Source: Baffinella frigidus
Lineage: Eukaryota; Cryptophyceae; Cryptomonadales; Baffinellaceae
Direction of reading: 5' to 3'
Assembly: GCA_026770585.1 (NCBI GenBank)
Contig: MU647680.1
Coordinates: 53,538 to 75,276, forward strand
Length of the DNA stretch: 21,739 nt
Shown: positions 15,131 to 21,601 of the stretch, piece by piece
Layout: every line of letters begins with the position of its first letter
Numbering within the stretch: the stretch's first letter is position 1
Translations under genes and position numbers: made by a program
Notes under the pieces: generated by a model
The model's database searches: none
What the model saw: the letters and a program-made list of their open reading frames with translations, nothing else
What the model was told of the DNA's origin: nothing

Positions 15131-16078
15131 ATGAACCGTGTCATAATCGGTGCTGTATACAGTGGCAATATCCACCTGATCCAGCGTCTGTTCAACGAGG
15201 GGTATGATATCAACGAAGTGGACCTGGCTGGACGCACCGCGTTGCATATAGCGGCAAAGCTTGGACGATTCGAGGCAGTGGGTGCGCTGTGTGCGTGTTC
15301 GAAAGATGCAGCTTTCATTGAACACAAAGACGGGGGGGGGTTGACTGCTTTACATCTGGCAGTTAGGGCTGCCGATACTGGCATTGTGAGGTTCCTCTTA
15401 CGGGGCGGAGCTAATGCGAAGACCAGCGACCTGTTGGGGGTCACTGCGCTACACGATGCAGTGCGGCTGGGTTCGGTCAAAATGATCGACTCTCTGTTGA
15501 AATATGGTGCTGATATGCATGTGCGAGATGCTTCTTCATACACCCCACTACTTCGTTCTGCTGACACAGAGCCTGCCGCATTCACTCGACTGATCAACCA
15601 CATAAGCTTCAATCATGTAGACATGCATAAGACGACCAATATGGGTGAAACACTTCTACACCTCGCATACAATGCGGCGAATGGGTCCCTCTTGAGCCTG
15701 CTGCTCATGACAGAGATATGGGATGTAAACAAACAAGACGCTCGGGGGGACACCCTCCTTCACTACGCGGCCCGCGATGGGCGTGCGACGCTTGTACGGC
15801 AGCTCCTGCGGGTGTACATGGCGGCTTCGGCGCTGAAGAATGCCGAGTCCAAGACACCGTTGCACCTGGCACTGGAGCGCGTGGGGCCTGCGCCTGGTGG
15901 CCACGGCCTTGGACGAGTGCGACATGGCCTGTGCGAGCACAGGCTGCGGGGGGCGGACGATGTCAACCGGGACGCTATTTCAGCATTCTCGTTTGTGAAC
16001 GCACGTGACACTGACAATGTGGTGAGAAGGCACTATATGTCCGATGAAATCTTCCGACTGGTTTATACGCGACTTTAG
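15131..16078 (+). CDS. Ankyrin-repeat protein with C-terminal MSDEIFRLV end, 315 residues
   Basis: Ankyrin units begin almost at the first residue and run to about 250: RTALHIAAKLGRFEAVGAL, LTALHLAVRAADTGIVRFLL, VTALHDAVRLGSVKMIDSLL, ETLLHLAYNAANGSLLSLLL, DTLLHYAARDGRATLVRQLL and TPLHLALERVG. The C-terminus VVRRHYMSDEIFRLVYTRL aligns with VVHRYLFGENELLRVV of the 4086 protein and SDELVRYI of the 5620 protein. Residues about 252-275 (Gly/Arg/His-rich) look out of character and may reflect a local frame change: a neighbouring frame there reads RLVATALDECDMAC, more protein-like. AATAAA lies 93 bases after the stop. Confidence 0.87.
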   Translation: MNRVIIGAVYSGNIHLIQRLFNEGYDINEVDLAGRTALHIAAKLGRFEAVGALCACSKDAAFIEHKDGGGLTALHLAVRAADTGIVRFLLRGGANAKTSDLLGVTALHDAVRLGSVKMIDSLLKYGADMHVRDASSYTPLLRSADTEPAAFTRLINHISFNHVDMHKTTNMGETLLHLAYNAANGSLLSLLLMTEIWDVNKQDARGDTLLHYAARDGRATLVRQLLRVYMAASALKNAESKTPLHLALERVGPAPGGHGLGRVRHGLCEHRLRGADDVNRDAISAFSFVNARDTDNVVRRHYMSDEIFRLVYTRL

Positions 16079-16170
16079 GACTATCTACAGGTGCATATTC
16101 CCCCGTTGGTCTCTTGAGGGGCAGCCACCAAGTAAGCCGTGGTGCAGTTGCGTGCATACTTCTCGTGTGC

Positions 16171-16176
16171 AATAAA
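16171..16176 (+). terminator. AATAAA polyadenylation-like signal
   Basis: It lies 93 bases after the stop of the 15131 gene and 45 bases before the next TATA box, the expected place for a 3' end. Confidence 0.5.
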
Positions 16177-16220
16177 CTTGAATACCTGACACATCGCATG
16201 CCACCGTAATTTGCCTCCGA

Positions 16221-16228
16221 TATAAAAG
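16221..16228 (+). promoter_or_regulatory. TATA box for the 16284 gene
   Basis: TATAAAAG, the closest match in the window to the classical box, 63 bases before the ATG at 16284. Confidence 0.65.
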
Positions 16229-16283
16229 TGTGTTTGCTCCAAGTGGTTAGAATAGGCGCCTAGCCTGGTACCAGTGGCCTCAT

Positions 16284-17114
16284 ATGACAGTGGAATGTTG
16301 CGTCGAACTTTTGAAACAGGTGGTCCTCGAACTTCAACATGAAGCGGATGTTCGGCGCGGGGAGGCGGGTACATACCGCACGGGTCGCAACGAGTCCCTG
16401 GAGTATTGTATGAAGGAATGTGTGGGTATCATGAATGCCCCCCGTGTGGGGACCCCTGCCGCAGTTGCTATAGAACATCGCAAACTATCTATGGTGTGGA
16501 GGACGCTGGACGAGGAGGTGTGCAGTGGAACGTTTCCGCAGTGTGCATCCGTGTGTACTCGAATCCTCCGCGGCAACTCGTCCGGGATGATGCAAGCCTT
16601 CGCACCTGGTGGTGTGCCTTCCGTGTGTGAAGGGGGCATACAATTGCTCCGCGACGATCCACGTAATATGTCTAACACGTGTGTGCATCTCATGCGCGTT
16701 GTCGCGGTTGAAATGAACCAAGTGGGGGTTGTGTCGCAATGCAATCGTTTGCTCGCAGAGAACTACCTGCCTAGACAGGCTGTATACGATGTGTGGAGCG
16801 CGTTGATCAACCTCCTGGGGTCGTCTGCTCGTCGTAGTCCTATAGAAGGCTACACGATGTGTAACCGTATTCTGACGAGTGAAATGTTCACGCTGGAGAT
16901 ACATCGCATGGTCCGAGATTTTAATGATATGGCGGTAGAAACTCGCGAACACGGAGAGCATATGATCGCGCGTGCTTCCCGCGCATGGAACCGGGCGTAC
17001 CCACCTACAGACAACACGCCCTACTCTTCACATGGTCGGTCTCGTAGTGGCGTCGACCGCCGTGAAATGGAGTATAGCGGTCAACACTACTCGCTACGGG
17101 GGTATAGCGAGTAG
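16284..17114 (+). CDS. Hypothetical Cys-rich helical protein, 276 residues
   Basis: I do not recognise it. It starts MTVECCVELLKQVVLELQHE after a good TATA box. Cysteines are spread through the first 200 residues (ECCVELL, SLEYCMKECVGIM, QCASVCTRIL, SNTCVHLMRV, YTMCNRIL) with a recurring pattern of a Cys followed by a short amphipathic helix, which suggests a helical repeat fold. The last 50 residues are Ser/Arg/Tyr-rich and probably disordered. There is no signal peptide or membrane segment. AATAAA follows 17 bases after the stop. Confidence 0.75.
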   Translation: MTVECCVELLKQVVLELQHEADVRRGEAGTYRTGRNESLEYCMKECVGIMNAPRVGTPAAVAIEHRKLSMVWRTLDEEVCSGTFPQCASVCTRILRGNSSGMMQAFAPGGVPSVCEGGIQLLRDDPRNMSNTCVHLMRVVAVEMNQVGVVSQCNRLLAENYLPRQAVYDVWSALINLLGSSARRSPIEGYTMCNRILTSEMFTLEIHRMVRDFNDMAVETREHGEHMIARASRAWNRAYPPTDNTPYSSHGRSRSGVDRREMEYSGQHYSLRGYSE

Positions 17115-17130
17115 GGCATGCTCTGTTCTC

Positions 17131-17136
17131 AATAAA
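17131..17136 (+). terminator. AATAAA polyadenylation-like signal
   Basis: AATAAA starting 17 bases after the stop of the 16284 gene. Confidence 0.6.
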
Positions 17137-17149
17137 GTTCCCGTGATAC

Positions 17150-17282
17150 ATGCATACATACATGCAGACACACACACACATGCACACATGCACACATGCC
17201 CACATGCACACCCAGACACATGCCCACATGCACACCCAGACACATGCACACATGCACACCCAGACACATGCACACATGCAAG
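17150..17282. repeat. ATGCACAC / CCCAGACAC minisatellite
   Basis: Tandem units of roughly 24 bases (ACACATGCACACCCAG with variants) fill this stretch between two convergent genes. All six frames stay open or nearly so, giving spurious Cys/His/Thr-rich ORFs. Confidence 0.9.
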
Positions 17283-17393
17283 TCCGTACCCATCTTCAGT
17301 GCACCGCGACCGACCGAATACGGATGTGGTGCACCCCTGTGGGTTCCATCTGTATGGGGCATGTCATCAAACGGGTCCACCGTCCACGACAGT

Positions 17394-18383
17394 TCATCTT
17401 CGCTCCTCTGGAGCTCGCCACTGGGATGCTTTGCGGTTCGTAGTGACCGGTGCATATGTCTTTCCTATCCACCGAATCGCATCCTCCACAACGCCTTGGT
17501 GGTGGCGGTATATTGGCATCCACTCTAGCATGTCGGGACGACGTCCCAATGCATCACCCACCGCAAAGGGGGTGCATTCGAACGACATCAAATAGAGTCG
17601 CCGGAGTGCTGTATTCACGAACCCGGCCCGGATGTGTGCATCCACGCCCGTCTGGTGTGCAGGGTTGATAGTCATCTTGTGTATATCATCTAGGAATTCC
17701 AACGGGATCGACGAATCCTCGCAGCAGTCGAATTCAGCCTGGCGCAACATCAGGTGCATACAGAAGCATGCATCTGCAATGTCGCCTTTTAACATGCGGG
17801 ACTCTGCGGTGGCCCCGTTAAGTTGAACTAGATCTTGTATCTTGCCGGCGGACTCTTCAACTGCTGAGACAATGTCTCTCAGACTTGACAATATCTCGTG
17901 TGGCGACCCCCCTCGGAGTTCTCCATGCTGTGTTCGGTCTCTATCACAGTATGTCTCCTGTAGCCACTTTTTGGTAGACAACAGGCCGTCCTGGTATGTT
18001 GTGTAGATCGGGATCCAGTCTATTATATCGCCAACGCCGGGTTGATTCAGCCCCACTTGAATGCACCGAAACGACTCCAAATACACCACGAGAACTGCTT
18101 CACTGAGATTGTATGCTGATATGTCGCTGTCTGTGCCCGGAATCGCGAACGAACTGTTAGTAACACGGCCGTCCTTGAACGCACGCAACGTGTCTGCTGC
18201 CATCTGTTGTAGCTTCTGGACCTCCTGGTTCAACTTGTGGCCCCTCCCCATGACATGGTTGTTGAAATTTACACGCTCGTTGATTTGTCTGGCATAGTAC
18301 TTAATCGCTGAACACGTGTCTTCTAGTTTCCACAATTCAACTGGTGTTGGGGCCGATCTCTTCGTATGCAAATCCCCGGGCAT
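17394..18383 (-). CDS. Hypothetical protein with internal duplication, 329 residues
   Basis: I do not recognise the family. It starts MPGDLHTKRSAPTPVELWKL, about 25 bases after a TATATAG box, so the leader must be very short. Two segments are clearly related: about 101-145 (YLESFRC, then IIDWIPIYTTYQDGLLSTKK and WLQETY) and about 264-310 (YLMSFEC, then MLEWMPIYRHHQGVVEDAIR and WIGKTY). The conserved core is S-F-x-C, [DE]-W-[IM]-P-I-Y, Y/H-Q-x-G, and W-[IL]-x-x-T-Y. The N-terminus and the linker are helical (KLNQEVQKLQQMAADTLRAF). The protein therefore looks like two copies of a domain of roughly 150 residues. Confidence 0.8.
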   Translation of the reverse strand: MPGDLHTKRSAPTPVELWKLEDTCSAIKYYARQINERVNFNNHVMGRGHKLNQEVQKLQQMAADTLRAFKDGRVTNSSFAIPGTDSDISAYNLSEAVLVVYLESFRCIQVGLNQPGVGDIIDWIPIYTTYQDGLLSTKKWLQETYCDRDRTQHGELRGGSPHEILSSLRDIVSAVEESAGKIQDLVQLNGATAESRMLKGDIADACFCMHLMLRQAEFDCCEDSSIPLEFLDDIHKMTINPAHQTGVDAHIRAGFVNTALRRLYLMSFECTPFAVGDALGRRPDMLEWMPIYRHHQGVVEDAIRWIGKTYAPVTTNRKASQWRAPEERR

Positions 18384-18407
18384 GTGAACTGTGTGTTTTG
18401 CAACTGT

Positions 18408-18414
18408 CTATATA
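18408..18414 (-). promoter_or_regulatory. TATA-like box for the 17394-18383 gene
   Basis: TATATAG on the minus strand, 25 bases before the start at 18383. Such close spacing implies a nearly absent 5' leader, as also suggested for the 14075 gene. Confidence 0.5.
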
Positions 18415-18958
18415 CAGGCGTAAACCGTTGTGGGTTCGCGTGTACCGGCCCCTGCTCTGCTACCAGGTCTATGTGGCACATGCATCTGAAATAGTGTCTT
18501 CAACGGTTGCATGCATATGCTCGTTTCGCTTTGGGGTTGTCGACCCCCTGGATAGGGCTGGATTCGGTCGGGAGGGACTGCAACGACCTGGCAACTCCAT
18601 GTGTCGCGGCTGCGATATGGCACGCGGTGTCACGGCGGTTGCCTCGAGTACAGACGGGTGGGCTGTCGACGTCGCCATTGGAATCGTCTTCGGGGTGTAG
18701 TGGCAGGTGGTGCGTTCGTTAGAGTGCCAACCCACCGCATAGAACTCATAGTGCAACCGGCCCTCCCCGGATTTATTCCCCGGCTGACATACAACACGTT
18801 GTGCATCGCATGCACGTGGAACACAGCACGTGTTGTAGAATCCGGGGTGTCGATTCGTGTCGGCAAGTGGTTATTCCCCATCATACCGTTTCCGTCGACC
18901 ATTGTCCTACATAGACACTGCCGTCCGGCGCAGGGTGGTATCCACTCACCTGAGCTAA
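18415..18958. other. Intergenic region, no accepted gene
   Basis: Several overlapping ORFs of 70-125 codons exist on both strands, none with a promoter or recognisable sequence. The middle part could be a decayed gene. The notable content is the nested inverted-repeat structure at 18765-18847. Confidence 0.45.
18765..18847. other. Nested three-stem inverted repeat
   Basis: Outer arms CCCCGGATT (18765-18773) and AATCCGGGG (18839-18847). Middle arms TACAACACGT (18790-18799) and ACGTGTTGTA (18828-18837). Inner hairpin GTGCAT-CGC-ATGCAC (18801-18815). All three can form at once in a single RNA or DNA strand. Confidence 0.7.
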
Positions 18959-19156
18959 ATGGCGGCATGCGACACTGATCCCGCCTTCTCGGGCGCCCAG
19001 ACTCCCAACGGGGCCTCGACGCAAACGACCGGAGTGGGAGTGGCTAAACCGGTCTATGTGAGCCCGATTTCACCGGAAATGCGGCAGGCTTTCATCGAGA
19101 ACCACAAGAAGTTCCAGCTAATCATGGAGGAGTATTGGGCGATGCCCCGCGATTAG
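18959..19156 (+). CDS. Small hypothetical protein, 65 residues
   Basis: It starts MAACDTDPAFSGAQTPNGAS, a Thr/Gly/Pro-rich head, then a compact helical end (ISPEMRQAFIENHKKFQLIM, then EEYWAMPRD). The helical end looks like true protein rather than chance. No TATA box is seen; the nested hairpin ends 111 bases upstream. Unrecognised. Confidence 0.45.
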   Translation: MAACDTDPAFSGAQTPNGASTQTTGVGVAKPVYVSPISPEMRQAFIENHKKFQLIMEEYWAMPRD

Positions 19157-19192
19157 GTAGGCCGAACTTGGACGCGTTCCGCCGCTGCACTT

Positions 19193-19255
19193 CAGGTGTG
19201 GGCGGGTGTGGGAGGTGGGTGTAGGAGGCGGGTGTAGGCGGGTGTAGGCGGGACG
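19193..19255. repeat. GGTGTAGGCGGG tandem repeats
   Basis: Five or so degenerate units of GGCGGGTGTAG / GGAGGTGGGTGTA. No gene is accepted between 19157 and 19593. Confidence 0.85.
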
Positions 19256-19286
19256 CCGGCGCGGTGGGTCGAGGGGTTGCGGGTGT

Positions 19287-19304
19287 ACCGGTGCATGCAC
19301 CGGT
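19287..19304. repeat. Perfect 18-bp palindrome
   Basis: ACCGGTGCATGCACCGGT, self-complementary with no spacer. Confidence 0.9.
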
Positions 19305-19527
19305 GGGTGTATGGTGTCGAATTCAATGAAAGTCGATATCCGCATATGACTTACCTAGTGCATCAAATGGGGCGTGGTGTAAACGCATGCATCACTGCCC
19401 CTCCCCGGTCTATGTTAGTCGACTTTTTGAATCTGTTTGAGTGGTGGATTTGTGTTGCTGTTTGCTTGTTTGCTTGTTTACTTTCACGCCGTGTACATAC
19501 TAGGTCCTGTGTTATACACACTAGGTC

Positions 19528-19593
19528 CACACCCACACCCACACCCACACCCGCACCCACACCCACACCCACGCCCACACCCACACACACACA
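19528..19593. repeat. CACACC microsatellite
   Basis: CACACC units with occasional G, ending at the stop codon of the minus-strand gene at 19594. The duplicated word ACTAGGTCC lies just before it. Confidence 0.9.
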
Positions 19594-20172
19594 CTAGACC
19601 CTATGCTGCACAGAGCCGGCGTCTGCGCTGGTGTCGAGGACTGTCTCGAACGTCTCGTCGGTGCCGGTGTTTGCGGCGTAGTACTCCGGGGGAATGATGA
19701 CGCCCGCCGGCCATGCGTGGTGCATAGGGAAGGGTCCCGTGGTTGTGGTGGTGGCGGCGGCGCCGGTGTTTGCGGCGTAGTACTCCGGGGGAATGATGAC
19801 GCCCGCCGGCCATGCGTGGTGCATAGGGAAGGGTCCCGTGGTTGTGGTGGTGGCGGCGGTGCAGTATGCGATACCCTTCGGCCACGGCAAAGGCCCGGCA
19901 GGGTTGGGGGGCGCGGGGACGGTCGCGTTGCAGATCTCGCCAAGCTCCGTGTCGATGTGCACGGCAGTGGTGGTCCAGGGTTCAAGGTGGTGCGGGTGGC
20001 AACGTGCATATGCCGCGATCCTTGCCTGCGATGCCGGCATCATCACACGCGAGATGCCACTCTGTGTTACGCCGTAGATGACGGCAAGCGACTTTTGTGT
20101 GTGGGAGGTGCACGAGTAGAGGCGCACGATCTCTCGTTTCTCTTCCATGGTGAGCGTTTTGTGCGTTGTCAT
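19594..20172 (-). CDS. Helix-turn-helix (Psq/CENP-B N-terminal-like) protein with duplicated segment, 192 residues
   Basis: The frame opens at 20241, but a TATTTAAG box lies inside that extension, so I start at the ATG at 20172 (MTTHKTLTMEEKREIVRLY). Residues about 6-45 match the helix-turn-helix of the Psq / CENP-B N-terminal type: LTMEEKREIVRLY as helix one, then QKSLAVIYGVTQSGISRVM as recognition helices. This fold is common in transposase-derived DNA-binding proteins, so DNA binding is likely. No transposase catalytic domain follows; the rest is Pro/Thr-rich. Residues about 105-170 are two copies of a 33-residue unit (TTTTTGPFPMHHAWPAG, then VIIPPEYYAANTG). The final segment is acidic and ends next to a CACACC microsatellite. 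Confidence 0.75.
   Translation of the reverse strand: MTTHKTLTMEEKREIVRLYSCTSHTQKSLAVIYGVTQSGISRVMMPASQARIAAYARCHPHHLEPWTTTAVHIDTELGEICNATVPAPPNPAGPLPWPKGIAYCTAATTTTTGPFPMHHAWPAGVIIPPEYYAANTGAAATTTTTGPFPMHHAWPAGVIIPPEYYAANTGTDETFETVLDTSADAGSVQHRV
19663..19860. repeat. 99-base tandem duplication inside a coding region
   Basis: The unit at 19663-19761 is repeated at 19762-19860 with essentially no differences, including third codon positions, so the duplication is recent. It keeps the reading frame (33 codons). Confidence 0.9.
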
Positions 20173-20229
20173 GCTTGGCGGTGGCTTTCCGTGATTGCGT
20201 ACGAGGAGTAATGTGAAGGATGTCGGTCT

Positions 20230-20237
20230 CTTAAATA
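20230..20237 (-). promoter_or_regulatory. TATA-like box for the helix-turn-helix gene
   Basis: TATTTAAG on the minus strand, about 58 bases before the ATG at 20172. Confidence 0.5.
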
Positions 20238-20350
20238 CCAACGCTGTTCTTATTCCGGCCGGCCCCGCGCGTGGTTATGGGGCAGTTAGGCAAACAACAC
20301 GTGCGAACAACACGTACATGCGCACCTAAGGCACCAAAACAAGTCCGCAA

Positions 20351-20393
20351 TGTGTGCGTGTGCGTGTGCGTGTGCGTGTGCGTGTGTGTGTGG
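20351..20393. repeat. GTGTGC microsatellite
   Basis: GTGTGC units decaying to GT; the surrounding 20238-20464 holds no accepted gene. Confidence 0.9.
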
Positions 20394-20464
20394 GCGCATG
20401 CATGATGTCGTGTGTATAGAGGCGCTTTGTGAGTTCGTGAATTCATTCGGAACATGCTATGTGT

Positions 20465-20530
20465 CTACCACCACTACCACCACTACCACCACTACCACCA
20501 CTACCACCGCCACCACCGCCGCCACCGCCA
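20465..20530. repeat. CCACTA / CCACCG repeat
   Basis: CACTAC triplet-pair repeats abutting the stop codon of the minus-strand gene at 20531, as the CACACC tract abuts the previous minus-strand gene. Confidence 0.9.
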
Positions 20531-20995
20531 CTACGGGGCGGCCGGTGGCATGACCGGTGACATGGTCGGCGAGGCAGGCTGCGAGGCAGGCTGCGAGACG
20601 GCCGGTTCGTCCGACCGGAACCTGCGGCTTCCAGGGTGGATGGTGTACGCGGTCATGCCGGTTTTCTCGATCTCCTCCTCCCAGCTGCCCAGCACATTAC
20701 CGGGCGCGATCAGTTCGTCCGGCTGGAACCTGCGGCTTCCGGGGTGCATGGTGTAGGTGGCGATGCCGTGTTCCGCGATCTCCTGGCCCCATGTGCCCAG
20801 CAGCCTCCCAGGCGTCATGGAGGGCGGGCACCCCTTGGGGACGGGCGAATGCGGCGGGGACGTGGGCGAATACGGCGGGGACGTGGGCGAATTCGGCGGG
20901 GACGTGGGCAGGTACGCGGGGGGGTCCATCGGAGGCAGCGGGTTGTTGTCGGAGGGTGCGTAGCTGCGGAACGAAGTCGTGGACATCTCTGTCAT
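20531..20995 (-). CDS. Protein with RNA polymerase II CTD-like heptads and tandem domain, 154 residues
   Basis: It starts MTEMSTTSFRSYAPSDN, 41 bases after a TATAAAG box. Residues 28-55 are successive seven-residue units: YLPTSPP, NSPTSPP, YSPTSPP, HSPVPKG. They match the YSPTSPS heptad of the RNA polymerase II largest-subunit tail. Two copies of a 36-residue unit follow: GRLLGTWGQEIAEHG (63 on) with YTMHPGSRRFQPDE, and GNVLGSWEEEIEKTG (99 on) with YTIHPGSRRFRSDE. The conserved core is LG[TS]W, EI, TAY/ATY, and HPGSRRF. The end is a Gln/Pro/Ala/Ser-rich tail. It could be a decoy or scaffold for CTD-binding factors; a simple Pro-rich spacer is the alternative. There is no membrane segment. Confidence 0.75.
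   Translation of the reverse strand: MTEMSTTSFRSYAPSDNNPLPPMDPPAYLPTSPPNSPTSPPYSPTSPPHSPVPKGCPPSMTPGRLLGTWGQEIAEHGIATYTMHPGSRRFQPDELIAPGNVLGSWEEEIEKTGMTAYTIHPGSRRFRSDEPAVSQPASQPASPTMSPVMPPAAP
20831..20914 (-). repeat. 21-base tandem repeats encoding the heptads
   Basis: The minus strand repeats TCGCCCACGTCCCCGCC-type units, three near-identical copies plus a diverged fourth, each encoding one heptad. First-position variation gives Y, N, Y and H. Confidence 0.85.
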
Positions 20996-21029
20996 TGGTT
21001 GAGGAATGGTACTCGGGATGAGATGCTTC

Positions 21030-21036
21030 CTTTATA
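21030..21036 (-). promoter_or_regulatory. TATA box for the 20531-20995 gene
   Basis: TATAAAG on the minus strand, 35-41 bases before the ATG. Confidence 0.6.
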
Positions 21037-21146
21037 CTGCATAGGACACAAGTCGTTGCATTGGAATACGAGATAGTATGCAACATTCGCCGCACGTCCG
21101 CATAAACGTAGGTCACTCCGTGCGTGTTACATTGAAATCCACATTT

Positions 21147-21163
21147 GGTGTGTGTGACACACC
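21147..21163. repeat. Inverted repeat GGTGTGT-N3-ACACACC
   Basis: Same 7-base arms and 3-base spacer as 206-222 near the other end of the window. Confidence 0.8.
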
Positions 21164-21193
21164 TCTGTATGTGCGAGTCCCTTGCTTGCTCGC

Positions 21194-21550
21194 ATGTCGA
21201 CGACACGCGATTTCCTTGTTGTTGTGTTTTCTTGGGGGGTTATGGTGTGTGTCGTATTGGTTCTGCATGTGGCCCTGTGTGCACTGGATGCGTTTGTCGC
21301 AGCGGATTTTTGCTCGCCCGATGGTGAAAGCTGTCTGCGAACACTTGGTGGTACCGGCCCCGCTACTGTCGACCCTGAAATCGTCCATGTCGAGGTGGTT
21401 CAACAACACCCTCCTCCTTTCTGTACTGCATCGCAGCACTCGTTACGATGCGTCTGTTCTTCGGCAACACGTATACCGGGCGGCTCGTTCTGGCGCGTCT
21501 ATTCCCCGACAACACGTATGTTGGAGACTAATTCTGGCGAGTCTGTTTAG
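21194..21550 (+). CDS. Small predicted membrane or secreted protein, 118 residues
   Basis: From the ATG it reads MSTTRDFLVVVFSWGVMV followed by more hydrophobic residues to about position 34, a signal peptide or anchor, and then a Cys-containing polar region (DFCSPDGESCLRTLGG). The last 30 residues come from a degenerate direct repeat (SSATRIPGGSFWRV against YSPTTRMLETNSGESV). No TATA box is clear. Unrecognised; entry into the secretory pathway is the only functional inference. Confidence 0.45.
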   Translation: MSTTRDFLVVVFSWGVMVCVVLVLHVALCALDAFVAADFCSPDGESCLRTLGGTGPATVDPEIVHVEVVQQHPPPFCTASQHSLRCVCSSATRIPGGSFWRVYSPTTRMLETNSGESV

Positions 21551-21601
21551 TTGCGATTATCGAACGAGTTGTGCTGGTATGCACCCAACACGCTCCGTTG
21601 C

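Noticed and set aside
16971-17595. Long plus- and minus-strand ORFs through the ATGCACAC minisatellite
   Set aside because: The repeat lacks stops in many frames; the ORFs overlap the ends of two better-supported genes.
18344-18978. Several overlapping ORFs of 70-125 codons on both strands
   Set aside because: None has a promoter, a paralogue in the window, or a plausible composition; the area may hold gene remains but I cannot support a specific reading.
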